Below, one piece after another: positions 1 through 8,915 of a stretch of 64,000 nt of DNA (within the stretch, counting starts at the first letter, position 1; each line of letters begins with the position of its first letter). The position numbers and the translations under genes are program-made. Below the pieces are notes generated by a model. That model made no database searches, was not told the DNA's origin, and saw only the letters and a list, made by a program, of their open reading frames with translations. This DNA comes from Catenulispora acidiphila DSM 44928 (GTDB taxonomy: Bacteria; Actinomycetota; Actinomycetes; Streptomycetales; Catenulisporaceae). The stretch spans positions 2,356,001 through 2,420,000 of the forward strand of contig NC_013131.1 of the NCBI RefSeq assembly GCF_000024025.1. Direction: 5' to 3'.

Positions 1-138
1 GACCGTCCCGCATGCTGACTGCGGGCATGCGGCCGGTCGGCGGGCTCGGCGCCGCCGCGTGTTTCCGAACCCGGGACCACGCGGCGCGCCTGGTTGTCCG
101 GCGCGGCGCCGCCGTAGGGTCCGGCGGTGACGCCACCG

Positions 139-314
139 CCGGACCCGGCGACGTAGCGGAAGTGCTCCTGAATCACGCGATCGCTGACACTGAACAAGTC
201 AGCGCCGCGGTCGCGCAGTCCCTCGCCGCCGGACCCGGCGACGTAGCGGAAGCGCTTCTGAATCACGCGATCGCTGACGCTGAACCGGTCAGCGCCGCGG
301 TCGCGCGGTCCCTC
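139..314. repeat. Two-copy 90-bp direct tandem repeat
   Basis: Positions 139-224 and 229-314 are near-identical copies with a 90-bp period and only a handful of substitutions. The period is a multiple of three, so a small open frame on the + strand (12-332) carries a 30-residue repeat containing LLNHAIAD, but nothing else supports that frame as a gene. The second copy touches the stop codon of the candidate immunity gene (313-924, minus strand), so the repeat lies directly downstream of it. Positions 1-138 show nothing else recognisable. Confidence 0.8.
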
Positions 315-924
315 AAATCCCCGCCGCGATGACCTCCGCCAGCCGCGCCCGCAACGCCGCGCCGATCTCGTCGCCCTCGGCGGCCAGCGCGTCGAACTGC
401 TCCAGGCTGATCGGCTCGCCGAGCGCCAGCACCGCGTCGATGTCGGCGAACTGGCGCGCCTGCTCGGCGTCGTCCAGCGGTTCGGCCAGGACCGACGGCG
501 GGGTCGGGAGCTGCCGGCGCAGCTCGTTCGCGAAGCCGTAGCCGCGGCGCAGTCCGCCCAGCGCGTAGGCGACGTCGTGGTTCGTCCAGACGTCGCGCAC
601 GTACGCGATCCCGACGGCGATGTCCATGAAGTAGCCCTCGGAGCCCCCGTCGTTGTCGACGGGGAACTCCTCGGAGCCGATGATCTCCTCCAGGCGGACG
701 CTGACCTCGTCGGTGAGGTGCTGCGCCGGCGCGGCCAGCAGGTAGGCCTGGTTCATGCGCTTCGCGGCGGCGAGCAGCTTGCCGTACTCCGGGAAGGTCG
801 CCTCCGCCTCGGGCAGGGTGCCCGCGGTGCTGGACCGGTGGGAGGCCAGGGCCAGCACCACTGCGGCTTGGTAGGGCGTGCAGGCGCTGAGGCGCTCGCG
901 CGCTGCTTCCTTGTCGTAGGGCAT
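313..924 (-). CDS. Candidate immunity protein for the upstream RHS toxin
   Basis: 203-residue soluble protein, predicted mostly helical, with no signal peptide or membrane segment and no family I can name. It starts 12 bp after the stop codon of the RHS toxin gene on the same strand, and its Shine-Dalgarno (AAGG, 7 nt before ATG) lies across that gap, so it is probably translationally coupled to the toxin. In polymorphic toxin systems the gene immediately downstream of the toxin C-terminus is normally the cognate immunity gene, and that is the only basis for the role given here. It contains an acidic central segment (EEIIGSEEFPVDNDGG) and a Trp/Tyr-containing core. The alternative is an unrelated hypothetical protein. 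Confidence 0.6.
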   Translation of the reverse strand: MPYDKEAARERLSACTPYQAAVVLALASHRSSTAGTLPEAEATFPEYGKLLAAAKRMNQAYLLAAPAQHLTDEVSVRLEEIIGSEEFPVDNDGGSEGYFMDIAVGIAYVRDVWTNHDVAYALGGLRRGYGFANELRRQLPTPPSVLAEPLDDAEQARQFADIDAVLALGEPISLEQFDALAAEGDEIGAALRARLAEVIAAGI

Positions 925-936
925 CGCTGAGCCTTC

Positions 937-3900
937 CTACCAGGTGAACATGGTTTGCCCTTGGAGCCATCCGCCGCTCTTGCCGTTGGCGAGCCGCTGG
1001 TTGGTCTGGATCGATTTTCCACCCGCGGGCGGGTTGAACCGGGTCCGGCTCTCCGGCCCGATCAGTTTGGCGGGACCGACCGTATCACTGAAGGGGGTGT
1101 GGACCAGCGAGTTCTGGCACCAGGGGCAGCACGGCCGGCTCGCCGCGCCGCCCAGCGGCGTCCAGCCGTTGGTGCGGATGTGGTTCAGCGCCGTGACCTC
1201 GGCGTCGCCGTCGAACGGGTCGGCGCGGATCTCGTTGGCCAGCCCGTTCTTGCCGATCTCGTCGTCGACGTCGCCGAACAGGGTCTTGCTTTCCTTCCCG
1301 CTCCAGCCGACGACGTGGACGATGTTGCCCTCCTTGTCCATCGCGCGGATGATCGCGACGGTGTTCTCCCGCTGGCCGTACGGAGCTTCGAACTTCCCGT
1401 GCAGGAAGTCCACACGGTCCTTGATCTGCTGCGCGGCGTTCAGACAGATGAGTCCGAGCGGGTCCGCCGAGACCATCGGGTTGGCCACATACGCCTGGTC
1501 GTTCGGCGCCGCCGCGAGTCCCAGCGGGTCCGGGCTCAGATACGAGCCGCGCTCCGGGTCGTAGTACCGGTGCACGTTGTAGTGCAGCCCGGTCTCGTCA
1601 TCGCGGAACTGGCCCGGGAAGCGCAGCGGACAGTCGGCGCCGTGGTCCGACGACGTGGCGATCGTCGTCCCGTACAAGCTGGTCGTGGTGTACCAGTCGA
1701 TCGAGCCGTCGGGCGCGACCAGCTCCGTCGGCGTGCCCACCAGGTCGGTGACGATCGTGTGGAACGCCTCGTCGATCGCCTCCTGCGGCGCGTCGGCGGC
1801 CCAGGAACGGCGCCGCTGCGCGACCGGGCGCCAGCCGTCGTTCGCCTCGTAGTCCCACACCAGCGCGGTCCGGACGCCGTCCGCGCCCTCGGTGACCTGC
1901 TCGACCAGACGCGAGCCGTCCCAGGAGAACCAGACGCGCTCGGCCGGCGTGCCGCCGTCGTCCGAGAGCCGGATCTTGCCGGTGCGGCGACCGGTCGGGT
2001 CATACGTGTACTGCCATACCGCGCCGTCCGGCAGCGTCACCTGCGTCAGCTGGTCGTTGGAGTCCCAGCTGTAGTTCCATTCGCGACGCTGCCCCGACAG
2101 CGTGCGCCGCACCGCGCGAATCGTGCGGCCCTGCGCGTCATAGTCGTAGTGGGTCCGCCCGGTCTTGCGGACGCGCGTCCCCTCGAAGGAGGGAGTATCC
2201 AAGCTGTCATCACTGCGGCCGGCAGGGCGAACGTCCTGAGCGACGTTGCCGAACGCGTCGTAGCTGTACGACTCGCTCCACGTCTGCGCCTGCACGCTCA
2301 ACACGCGGCCCTCGGCGTCGACCTCGTACTGCCGCGCACCGCGCAACGAGTCGGAGACCGCCACGGGTATCCCGTCGGCGCGGTAGGAGTAAGAGCGCTC
2401 CAACAGCGTCGTGTCGCCGGCGAGCCGCTGCCCGGCCAGCCGGCCCAAGGCGTCGAACTGCTGCGTCAGGCGCGCGCCGCCGTCGATCGTGCGGACCGTC
2501 TCCCGTCCGGCGATGTCGAAGTCGAACGCCACCTGCCGGCTCCCGGCCGTCAGCGTCGCCCGCCGCGCCTGCGGGTCGTAGTCCCAGCGCGAGACCGCGC
2601 CGGACGGCGTCAGGCGCCCGACCCGGCGCCCGGCGGCGTCGTAGGCGAACTCGGTGACGCGGCCGTCGACCGCCTCGGTCAGCGGCCGTCCCGCCTCGTC
2701 GTAGGTATAGGACAGCGCCGAGCCCGGTCCGGTCACCGCCAGGACGCGCCCGGCGGTGTCGTACTCGTAGAAGGTCTCCCCTTCCGGCGCCAGCCGCCGG
2801 ACGACCTGGCCCATCGGGTTGCGCTCCATCCGGACGACCTGCCCGGCGCCGTTGGCGCGCGCGGTCAGCTGCCCGACGGCGTCGTGCGTGTAGCGCAGGA
2901 CGCGGCCGCCGAAGTCGGTCTCGGCGACGATGTTGCCCGCGCCGTCGAAGGTGTAGTCCCACGTCGCGCCAGCGGGGTTGGTGACCCGGACCAGGTTCAG
3001 CTCGGTGTCGTAGGCGAAGGTGTGGCGGACGCCGGTGGTGTCGGTGCGCGCGGTGAGCTTGCCGAACGGGCCGTATTCGGAGCGGGTCACGGTACCGAGC
3101 GGGTCGACGTGCTCGATGGCGTGCCGTTCGGCGTCGTACGTCCAGGTGGTGGTCAGGCCCTCGTTCGTGGTCTGCCGCAGCGGCAGTCCCTCGACGGTGA
3201 ACTCGGTGGCGACGACCTCCCCGACCGCGCCGTGCACCTCCACGATCCGCCCGAACGCGTCGCGCACGGCGCGCGTCACCTCGCCGACCGGATCGACGAT
3301 CTCCAGCGCGAGTCCGGTGCTGTCGTTGGCGACGCGGGTCGCCATGCCCAGCGCGTCCGTCGACTCCACCACGGCGCCGTGCTCGTCGTAGCGGTAGGTC
3401 GAGACCGCGCCGGCCGGGTCGGTGACGGAGGCCAGGTTGCCGCGGTCGTCGTAGGTGTAGCGCCAGGCCGTGCCGTCGGGCAGGTTCACCTCGAGCGGCT
3501 GCGCGGGACCGGCGAACGCGGCGGTGATCTCGGTGCCGTCGGGGCGGCTGACGCGGACGGCGTTGCCGTCGGCGTCGTATTCGCGCCGGGTGGTGCGCCC
3601 GATCGCGTCGGTGCCCGAGAGCAGGTGGCCGCGCGCGTCGTATTCGCTGAGCAGGGTGCCGCCGAGCGGATCGGTGATCGCCACGACGTGACCGGTCTCG
3701 TCGTAGCGGTAGACGGTCGGCTGGCCGAGGGAGTCCAGGACGGTGTTCGCCTCGTTCTCGTCGTCGTAGACGAAGGTCGCCGACAGGAAGCCGCCGTCGC
3801 CGATGCCGCGGACCACGCGGCCGTCCTCGCCGTACTCGTAGACGTAGCGGTACCCGAGGCGGTCCACCCACGCGGTGATGCGGTCGGCGGTGTCGTGCTC

Positions 3901-5523
3901 GTAGCGGAACGGCTCGCCCGAGGAGTCGACGACGCCGGTCAGGCGGCCGGGCCGGTCGTACTGGAAGGCGCGGACGATGACGCCGTCCTGCGAGCCGTCG
4001 AGCAGCCGGATGCCGGTGACCCGCAGACCGCCGTCGGTGGCGGCGGTGTCGACGGCGACGCGGTAGCCGCCGCTGTGCTCGACGGCGGTCGGCGTGCCCT
4101 GCGCATCGCGCACGAAGTCGATCCGGTTGCCGTTGCGGTCGGTCAGGGCCATCAGATCCCTGATCTGCCCGTTCTCGTCGGCGAAGTGCGCGACCGGGAA
4201 GTGCATGACCAGGCCGGTCGCCGGCGTGCTGACCCGGATCTCGTCGGCCTCGCGGTTCCACTCCAGCGGCCAGCGCGAACCGCTCTCGGACACCACACTC
4301 TGCCCCGGATCCGGGATCGGGTAGTTCAACACCTGCGCGTCGTCACCGGTGAGGTGGATCCCGGCGGAGTTGACCGACAGCCGGATATCCAGCGTCGAGG
4401 ACCAACCGGGACCGAACAGGCGGCCCGCCTCGTAGCCGGAGGAATAGGAGCGGCGCAGGAACAGCGGCAGCACGGAAGGCAGCACCAGGTCGGTCTCGGC
4501 GGTCAGCATCCGGCCGGAGACCACGTCCACCGGGTCGCCGCCCTCGCAGGCGAGCTTGTTGCCCCGACTCCCCAGCTTCTCCATCAACTTGCCGCCGTAC
4601 TTGTCCATCAGCTTGCCGCCGACCTTTTCGATCGCCTTCCCGCCGACGAACTGCAAGCCGAGCATCCCGACACCCATGAGCGCGTCGCCCCAGTGCCCCT
4701 GCATGGCATCCCCGGCGACCTCCATCCCCGTACCCACCAGCGCGATGATGTTGTCGGCTTCGGCGAGGGCGGCGGTGACGACGTCGACGCCGGGGATCCA
4801 GGAGGTGGCCAGCGCCAGGATGTCGAGAAACGGGGCGAGTTCGTTGGCGATGTCGGCGATCTCGCCGCCGACTTCGGACAGGACCTCGCCGACGTGTTCC
4901 CACCAGTGTTTGTTGTGGATGCCGTCGGATTGCGCGCGATGCAGGGCACTGCCACACGCCTTTGCCGCGTTGATGCGGTCGTTGTAGGCGTCGTTGGCCT
5001 GCTTGGTCAACGCGGCCATGTGGGCTTTGGCGTTGTTCAGGTTGGTCTGTGCGGTGTCGTGCGCGGTCTGCGCATCTGTGACCGCCTGCGGGTTGGGTGT
5101 CGTGGCATGACTCTGCTGCGCCGTCTTCAAATCAGCAGCAGCGTTGTTGGCGTTGTTGGTAGCGCGTTGCAGATTCGAGTTGGCGTCTTGCGCCTGACGC
5201 AGCGCCGTGTCGGCTTTGGTCTGTGCCGCCTGAAGCTGCGGCGCATACGCCGACAGCGCATCGGAGGCTTCGCTGTAGGACGTGTACAGCTTCTGCAACC
5301 GCCCCGGCAACGGACCGAACTGCCCCTTGAACGCATCAGCAGTCTGACCCACCCACTGCAACGCCGTAGCATCCGACCCGAACGAGCTCAGGCTGTGATA
5401 CGCCGCTTCCGCATCATGGGCGAAGTCCCCGAACTCCTTCGCCAACGCCTGCACCGATTCCACCACGCCAGGTGTCGGATCCCCATCCAACCCCAGAACA
5501 TCCCACCCCGTCGGACGCGCCAT
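937..5523 (-). CDS. RHS/YD-repeat polymorphic toxin with C-terminal deaminase-like domain
   Basis: 1528 residues from an ATG preceded by a G-rich SD (GGGGGGAA). An upstream in-frame ATG at 5679 lacks an SD and would overlap the divergent gene's promoter. Domains in order: an N-terminal helical WXG100-like region (about 1-230, with a WVG turn), a hydrophobic stretch, a DUF6531-type segment (GDPVDVVSGRM) near 340, roughly 1000 residues of YD repeats (YDxxGR), and the RHS-core hallmark ending in YLSPDPLGL near 1340. The variable tail (about 1360-1528) has DAEV at 1440 and CCPWC at 1465-1469, matching the H/C-x-E plus CxxC zinc sites of the cytidine-deaminase fold. Glu1442 would be the catalytic residue. 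Asp replaces the usual first His/Cys ligand. No signal peptide is seen; the WXG-like head suggests type VII-type export. It is probably used against competing bacteria. Confidence 0.8.
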   Translation of the reverse strand: MARPTGWDVLGLDGDPTPGVVESVQALAKEFGDFAHDAEAAYHSLSSFGSDATALQWVGQTADAFKGQFGPLPGRLQKLYTSYSEASDALSAYAPQLQAAQTKADTALRQAQDANSNLQRATNNANNAAADLKTAQQSHATTPNPQAVTDAQTAHDTAQTNLNNAKAHMAALTKQANDAYNDRINAAKACGSALHRAQSDGIHNKHWWEHVGEVLSEVGGEIADIANELAPFLDILALATSWIPGVDVVTAALAEADNIIALVGTGMEVAGDAMQGHWGDALMGVGMLGLQFVGGKAIEKVGGKLMDKYGGKLMEKLGSRGNKLACEGGDPVDVVSGRMLTAETDLVLPSVLPLFLRRSYSSGYEAGRLFGPGWSSTLDIRLSVNSAGIHLTGDDAQVLNYPIPDPGQSVVSESGSRWPLEWNREADEIRVSTPATGLVMHFPVAHFADENGQIRDLMALTDRNGNRIDFVRDAQGTPTAVEHSGGYRVAVDTAATDGGLRVTGIRLLDGSQDGVIVRAFQYDRPGRLTGVVDSSGEPFRYEHDTADRITAWVDRLGYRYVYEYGEDGRVVRGIGDGGFLSATFVYDDENEANTVLDSLGQPTVYRYDETGHVVAITDPLGGTLLSEYDARGHLLSGTDAIGRTTRREYDADGNAVRVSRPDGTEITAAFAGPAQPLEVNLPDGTAWRYTYDDRGNLASVTDPAGAVSTYRYDEHGAVVESTDALGMATRVANDSTGLALEIVDPVGEVTRAVRDAFGRIVEVHGAVGEVVATEFTVEGLPLRQTTNEGLTTTWTYDAERHAIEHVDPLGTVTRSEYGPFGKLTARTDTTGVRHTFAYDTELNLVRVTNPAGATWDYTFDGAGNIVAETDFGGRVLRYTHDAVGQLTARANGAGQVVRMERNPMGQVVRRLAPEGETFYEYDTAGRVLAVTGPGSALSYTYDEAGRPLTEAVDGRVTEFAYDAAGRRVGRLTPSGAVSRWDYDPQARRATLTAGSRQVAFDFDIAGRETVRTIDGGARLTQQFDALGRLAGQRLAGDTTLLERSYSYRADGIPVAVSDSLRGARQYEVDAEGRVLSVQAQTWSESYSYDAFGNVAQDVRPAGRSDDSLDTPSFEGTRVRKTGRTHYDYDAQGRTIRAVRRTLSGQRREWNYSWDSNDQLTQVTLPDGAVWQYTYDPTGRRTGKIRLSDDGGTPAERVWFSWDGSRLVEQVTEGADGVRTALVWDYEANDGWRPVAQRRRSWAADAPQEAIDEAFHTIVTDLVGTPTELVAPDGSIDWYTTTSLYGTTIATSSDHGADCPLRFPGQFRDDETGLHYNVHRYYDPERGSYLSPDPLGLAAAPNDQAYVANPMVSADPLGLICLNAAQQIKDRVDFLHGKFEAPYGQRENTVAIIRAMDKEGNIVHVVGWSGKESKTLFGDVDDEIGKNGLANEIRADPFDGDAEVTALNHIRTNGWTPLGGAASRPCCPWCQNSLVHTPFSDTVGPAKLIGPESRTRFNPPAGGKSIQTNQRLANGKSGGWLQGQTMFTW

Positions 5524-5641
5524 CGTTCCCCCCGCTGTTGAGTTCGCAGTTCGCCCGAGTGTACAAATCAGCTCACGACTACGAAAGATCACCTTGTATG
5601 GTGTCCGCCTGACTTGAGCCGTGGGAATAGCTGGGGGGCGT

Positions 5642-6694
5642 GTGAAGGCGTTCGTGGGGCAGTGCGAGGCGCTTGTCAACCAGGCGTCTGAGATGCAGGT
5701 GGTGGTGCTTCGGCATGCCGCCGGCGATGATGACGAGATGCTGGCGAAGGTGGCTGTCGGGGAGTTGGCTTCGCAGGGGCAGATCGAGGCGGTCGTCGAG
5801 CACTTTCGGCCTGAGGCTGCGGCGGGTGATGTGGGTGCGATGAAGGCGATGTTCTATGCGCTGATGACCGTTGGCGGGCGGGAGGCGTCGGCTGAGGGTA
5901 TGCGGCTGCTTGGGCGGCTTGCCGAGGGTGGTGATGCGTGGGCGGTTGCGACGCGGGAACGTGCGCGGGCGTATGAGCGTGAGCATGCGAGAGTCGGCAG
6001 TGCGACTGGCTTCGGGCCCGGATTCGACCGGGCGACCGCCGCCTTCGCTGCTGCCAACGGTGAGCAGATCGAGTGCTTCGCCGGGTACTGCGATCCGGAG
6101 GGTTATCAGTTCTCCTTTGACGAGAACAAGCTTGTCGGGCTCGGGGAGGGTCCGGACCTCACCGATCTCACGGTGCTGGGTACCTACTCGCACAGCAGCC
6201 GGACCTGGTTGTGGATGTGGGCGAACGAGTCGTGGGGCTGGGACTGGAGTCATCCGGCGCTGCGCTCGCTGCGGCGCGTCCACGATCTCGGTGTGGAGCA
6301 GGGGATCCCGGAGTTCAGCGAGCGCGGACTCGATCTGTCCGACCTGCCGGATCCGCACAGTGCGGCGAGTGTCCTGGCGATCTCGACTGGCGGGCTGCTC
6401 GGCGTCAGCGGCGTCTGGTCGTGCCGCATCAACGACGGCGAGGGCTCGATCTACGTCCACTCCGCCGACCCGCGCATCCCCCGCGCTGCCTACGACCGTT
6501 CGTCAGTGGAAGGGCTGCTGCACGGCGCCACGCGGCTGTACCCGCACCACCAGCGCGAAGTCGTGCGGGGCTACTTCGGACACCACGGAATGCAGGTGGG
6601 GGAGTCCATCGACCGCATCACCGCCACCGGCGCCGGCGAGCCCGGGATCACGGTGCGGTTCGACGCGGCGAATCAGGTCACTGCGATCGGCTGA
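5642..6694 (+). CDS. DUF6882-like protein
   Basis: 350 residues from GTG 5642, with TGGGGGGC just upstream; GTG 5621 is an alternative without a good SD. The first third is helical and resembles Sel1/TPR-like accessory segments (ALMTVGGREASAEG). The central part carries an aromatic motif, GTYSHSSRTWLWMWAN, typical of the DUF6882 family, followed by a mixed alpha/beta C-terminus. No transmembrane segment or signal is seen. It is transcribed away from the RHS toxin across a 118-bp gap. Its neighbour suggests it belongs to the toxin locus, perhaps as an accessory immunity protein, but the family function is unknown to me. Confidence 0.6.
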   Translation: MKAFVGQCEALVNQASEMQVVVLRHAAGDDDEMLAKVAVGELASQGQIEAVVEHFRPEAAAGDVGAMKAMFYALMTVGGREASAEGMRLLGRLAEGGDAWAVATRERARAYEREHARVGSATGFGPGFDRATAAFAAANGEQIECFAGYCDPEGYQFSFDENKLVGLGEGPDLTDLTVLGTYSHSSRTWLWMWANESWGWDWSHPALRSLRRVHDLGVEQGIPEFSERGLDLSDLPDPHSAASVLAISTGGLLGVSGVWSCRINDGEGSIYVHSADPRIPRAAYDRSSVEGLLHGATRLYPHHQREVVRGYFGHHGMQVGESIDRITATGAGEPGITVRFDAANQVTAIG

Positions 6695-6733
6695 AGTCGA
6701 ACTGTCGCGCGGATAAAGGGTTTGTCGGCCTGG

Positions 6734-7741
6734 TCAGCTCACGGGGAACTCGACCTTGACCCACTCCACAATGGGCTGATATCCCAACCTGCGATTCACC
6801 GCGAGCATCGGCGCGTTCGCGACGTGGTTGTGGGTGAAGATCCACGTGCTCTGCGGGTACGCGTCGAGGATCCAGAGCGTGGCCGCCGCCTTGAGCCGCT
6901 GTGCCAAGCGGTGTCCCCGATGCGCGCGGACCACGCCGGTGTTCCAGATCTCGACCGGTCCCGGCTGCTTCTCGAGGGTCACGACGTTCGTGAAGCCGGC
7001 GATCTGACCGTCGGCGGCCAGCGCGGCTTGGAAATGGCGGTGGATGCCGAAGCGCACGAGGGCCTGTTCCTTCTCGCGCAGTTTCTCCACGGTCAGCGGC
7101 GTGGAGGAGACGTCGCCCGGGGCATCGGCCATCGCCGTCATCGCGTCGCAGAAGGACTCCGCGAGTTCCTCCGGGCAGTGGTCGCTCCAGCGGATCAGCG
7201 TGTAGCCGGCGCCGGTCGTCGTCGGTGCGGCCCAGAGGTCGAACGCGCCGCGATCGATCGTGCTGAGATCCAGGCCTGACAAAGTCTCGCGCTCGATCAC
7301 CCGCCCGCCGCGCGCCTGCGCGAAGCCCTCTGAATCGTCGCCGCCCACGACCCGGAGCAACAGTTTCGCCTGGCCTGCCGCCCGCACGATCTCCAGCGAC
7401 TCCGCCAGCAGCGCCGAGCCGATGCCGCGGCGCCGTCGGTCCGGAGCGACCCAGAACGCCGGCGCGATCGTCTTGGCGGGATTGATCACCGACACGCCGA
7501 TGGCGGAAACAGCGGAAGCCGCGGAGACAGCGGAGACGCCGGCGATGGCGGAATCAGAGTCCTTCGAAGCCTCGAACGCACCTAAGACAGTCCGGTGCCC
7601 CTCTGCCGCATCGGGCAGCAGCTGCGCCGCGTCAGGCACGAGAACGTCGGGCAGCGTGTGCGCGTATGCCGCCTGCCAGACGGGGATCGCCGTTGCCCGG
7701 TAGACGGCGGCCTCGGCGAGGTCGAGCCTGTGGATCCTCAT
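6734..7741 (-). CDS. Tandem GNAT N-acetyltransferase
   Basis: 335 residues with two GNAT folds. The first has the acetyl-CoA loop RRRRGIGSALL near residue 120; the second, near 280, has AHRGHRLAQRLK followed by NAPMLAVNRRLGY. The two-domain layout resembles mycothiol synthase and related aminoglycoside-type acetyltransferases, but the acceptor cannot be read from sequence. An Ala/Ser/Val-rich low-complexity insert (about residues 70-90) separates the N-terminus from the first CoA-binding loop and corresponds to a GCGGAGACA-like repeat at 7500-7560. The start ATG 7741 was chosen because MRIHRLDL begins the fold; an upstream frame extension is poor coding sequence. It converges on the DUF6882-like gene. 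Confidence 0.8.
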   Translation of the reverse strand: MRIHRLDLAEAAVYRATAIPVWQAAYAHTLPDVLVPDAAQLLPDAAEGHRTVLGAFEASKDSDSAIAGVSAVSAASAVSAIGVSVINPAKTIAPAFWVAPDRRRRGIGSALLAESLEIVRAAGQAKLLLRVVGGDDSEGFAQARGGRVIERETLSGLDLSTIDRGAFDLWAAPTTTGAGYTLIRWSDHCPEELAESFCDAMTAMADAPGDVSSTPLTVEKLREKEQALVRFGIHRHFQAALAADGQIAGFTNVVTLEKQPGPVEIWNTGVVRAHRGHRLAQRLKAAATLWILDAYPQSTWIFTHNHVANAPMLAVNRRLGYQPIVEWVKVEFPVS

Positions 7742-7990
7742 CAGGTGGAGGCGATGCTGCCCACCAAAGATTCCCCCGACCACGTACTCACCGTACGCGC
7801 GCGTCACCCCTGCGTCACGCGTTCCGACGCCGCGCCTTGTCACCCGAGTGGCCTAGTGTCCACGGCCCGAGGCGGCGGGCGCGCCACCGCTGGGGTTGTG
7901 TGGACGCGGCGCCGCCGCTTCGGTGCGCCGGTGCCGATCGAGACTGAGCGCGGGGGCGTTCTACTCTGCGCCGATCCTTTGGAGGCGGCT

Positions 7991-8818
7991 GTGCCGACCG
8001 TTACCACTCGCGATGGTGTCGAACTCTTCTACAAGGACTGGGGCGCCGGGCGCCCGGTGGTGTTCATCCACGGCTGGCCGCTGAGCGGCGACGCCTGGCA
8101 GGACCAGCTCAAGGCGGTCGCCGACGCCGGTTTCCGCGGCATCGCGCACGACCGCCGCGGCCACGGACGCTCCACCCCGGTGTGGGACGGCTACGACTTC
8201 GACACCTTCGCCGACGACCTGAACGACCTCATGACCGGGCTGGACCTGCGTGACGCCACCCTGGTCGCGCACTCCATGGGCGGCGGCGAGCTGGCCCGCT
8301 ACATCGGCCGGCACGGCACGTCGCGCGTGCGCTCGGCGGTCCTGCTCTCGGCGATCACCCCGCTGATGCTCCAGTCGCCGACCCTGCCCGAAGGCGTCCC
8401 GAAGGAGGCCTTCCAGCAGATCCAGGCGGGCATCATCAACGAGCGCTCGCAGTTCTGGCACGACACCGCGGTCGCCTTCTTCTCCGCCAACCGCGAGGGA
8501 ACCAAGGCCACCCAGGGCAACCAGGACGCCTTCTGGCTCATGGCCATGCAGGAGACCATCGAGGGCGGCGTGCAGTGCGTCGAGGCCTTCACCTACGGCG
8601 ACTTCACCGACGACCTGAAGAAGTTCGACGTCCCGACCCTGCTGGTCCACGGCGACGACGACCAGATCGTCCCGATCGACGCGACCGCCCGCAAGGGAGT
8701 GAAGATCATCTCCGACGCGACCCTGAAGGTCTACGAGGGCGGCTCCCACGGACTCGCGCTCGTGCCGGGGGACAAGGAGAAGTTCAACAAGGACCTGCTG
8801 GAGTTCCTCGCCAAGTAG
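7991..8818 (+). CDS. Alpha/beta hydrolase of the non-haem chloroperoxidase family
   Basis: 275 residues, the normal length for cofactor-free haloperoxidases/aryl esterases. GTG 7991 follows a perfect GGAGG SD with 5-nt spacing; upstream frame extension is not coding. The catalytic triad is visible: Ser95 in AHSMGGG, Asp224 in HGDDDQIVP and His253 in GGSHG. The HGWP oxyanion-hole motif is at residues 27-30. In vitro, family members halogenate through peracid formation, while the physiological role is usually ester or lactone hydrolysis. It is cytoplasmic with no signal peptide, monocistronic, and closed by a hairpin at 8862-8896. Confidence 0.88.
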   Translation: MPTVTTRDGVELFYKDWGAGRPVVFIHGWPLSGDAWQDQLKAVADAGFRGIAHDRRGHGRSTPVWDGYDFDTFADDLNDLMTGLDLRDATLVAHSMGGGELARYIGRHGTSRVRSAVLLSAITPLMLQSPTLPEGVPKEAFQQIQAGIINERSQFWHDTAVAFFSANREGTKATQGNQDAFWLMAMQETIEGGVQCVEAFTYGDFTDDLKKFDVPTLLVHGDDDQIVPIDATARKGVKIISDATLKVYEGGSHGLALVPGDKEKFNKDLLEFLAK

Positions 8819-8861
8819 CGGCGAGCGATGAGCGGCTGGCTACGGCTGGCGAGCCCGACGG

Positions 8862-8896
8862 CGGGAGCCGGTCAGATGATCACTGACCGGCTCCCG
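8862..8896. terminator. Bidirectional hairpin terminator
   Basis: Arms 8862-8875 and 8883-8896 form a 14-bp perfect GC-rich stem (CGGGAGCCGGTCAG) with a 7-nt loop and no T-tract, the usual actinobacterial form. It sits between the convergent hydrolase and flavin dehydrogenase genes and can serve both. Confidence 0.8.
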
Positions 8897-8915
8897 TCGT
8901 GTTCGGCAAGTGTCC

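Noticed and set aside
12-332. 106-codon + strand ORF at the window start
   Set aside because: Its only distinctive feature is the 90-bp duplication, it has no SD, and it overlaps the end of the immunity gene.
955-5541. 1528-codon open frame on the + strand opposite the RHS gene
   Set aside because: It is the antisense shadow of a very long GC-rich gene; the residue pattern is Arg/Val/Gly-rich without domains, while the minus frame shows clear YD repeats and RHS core motifs.
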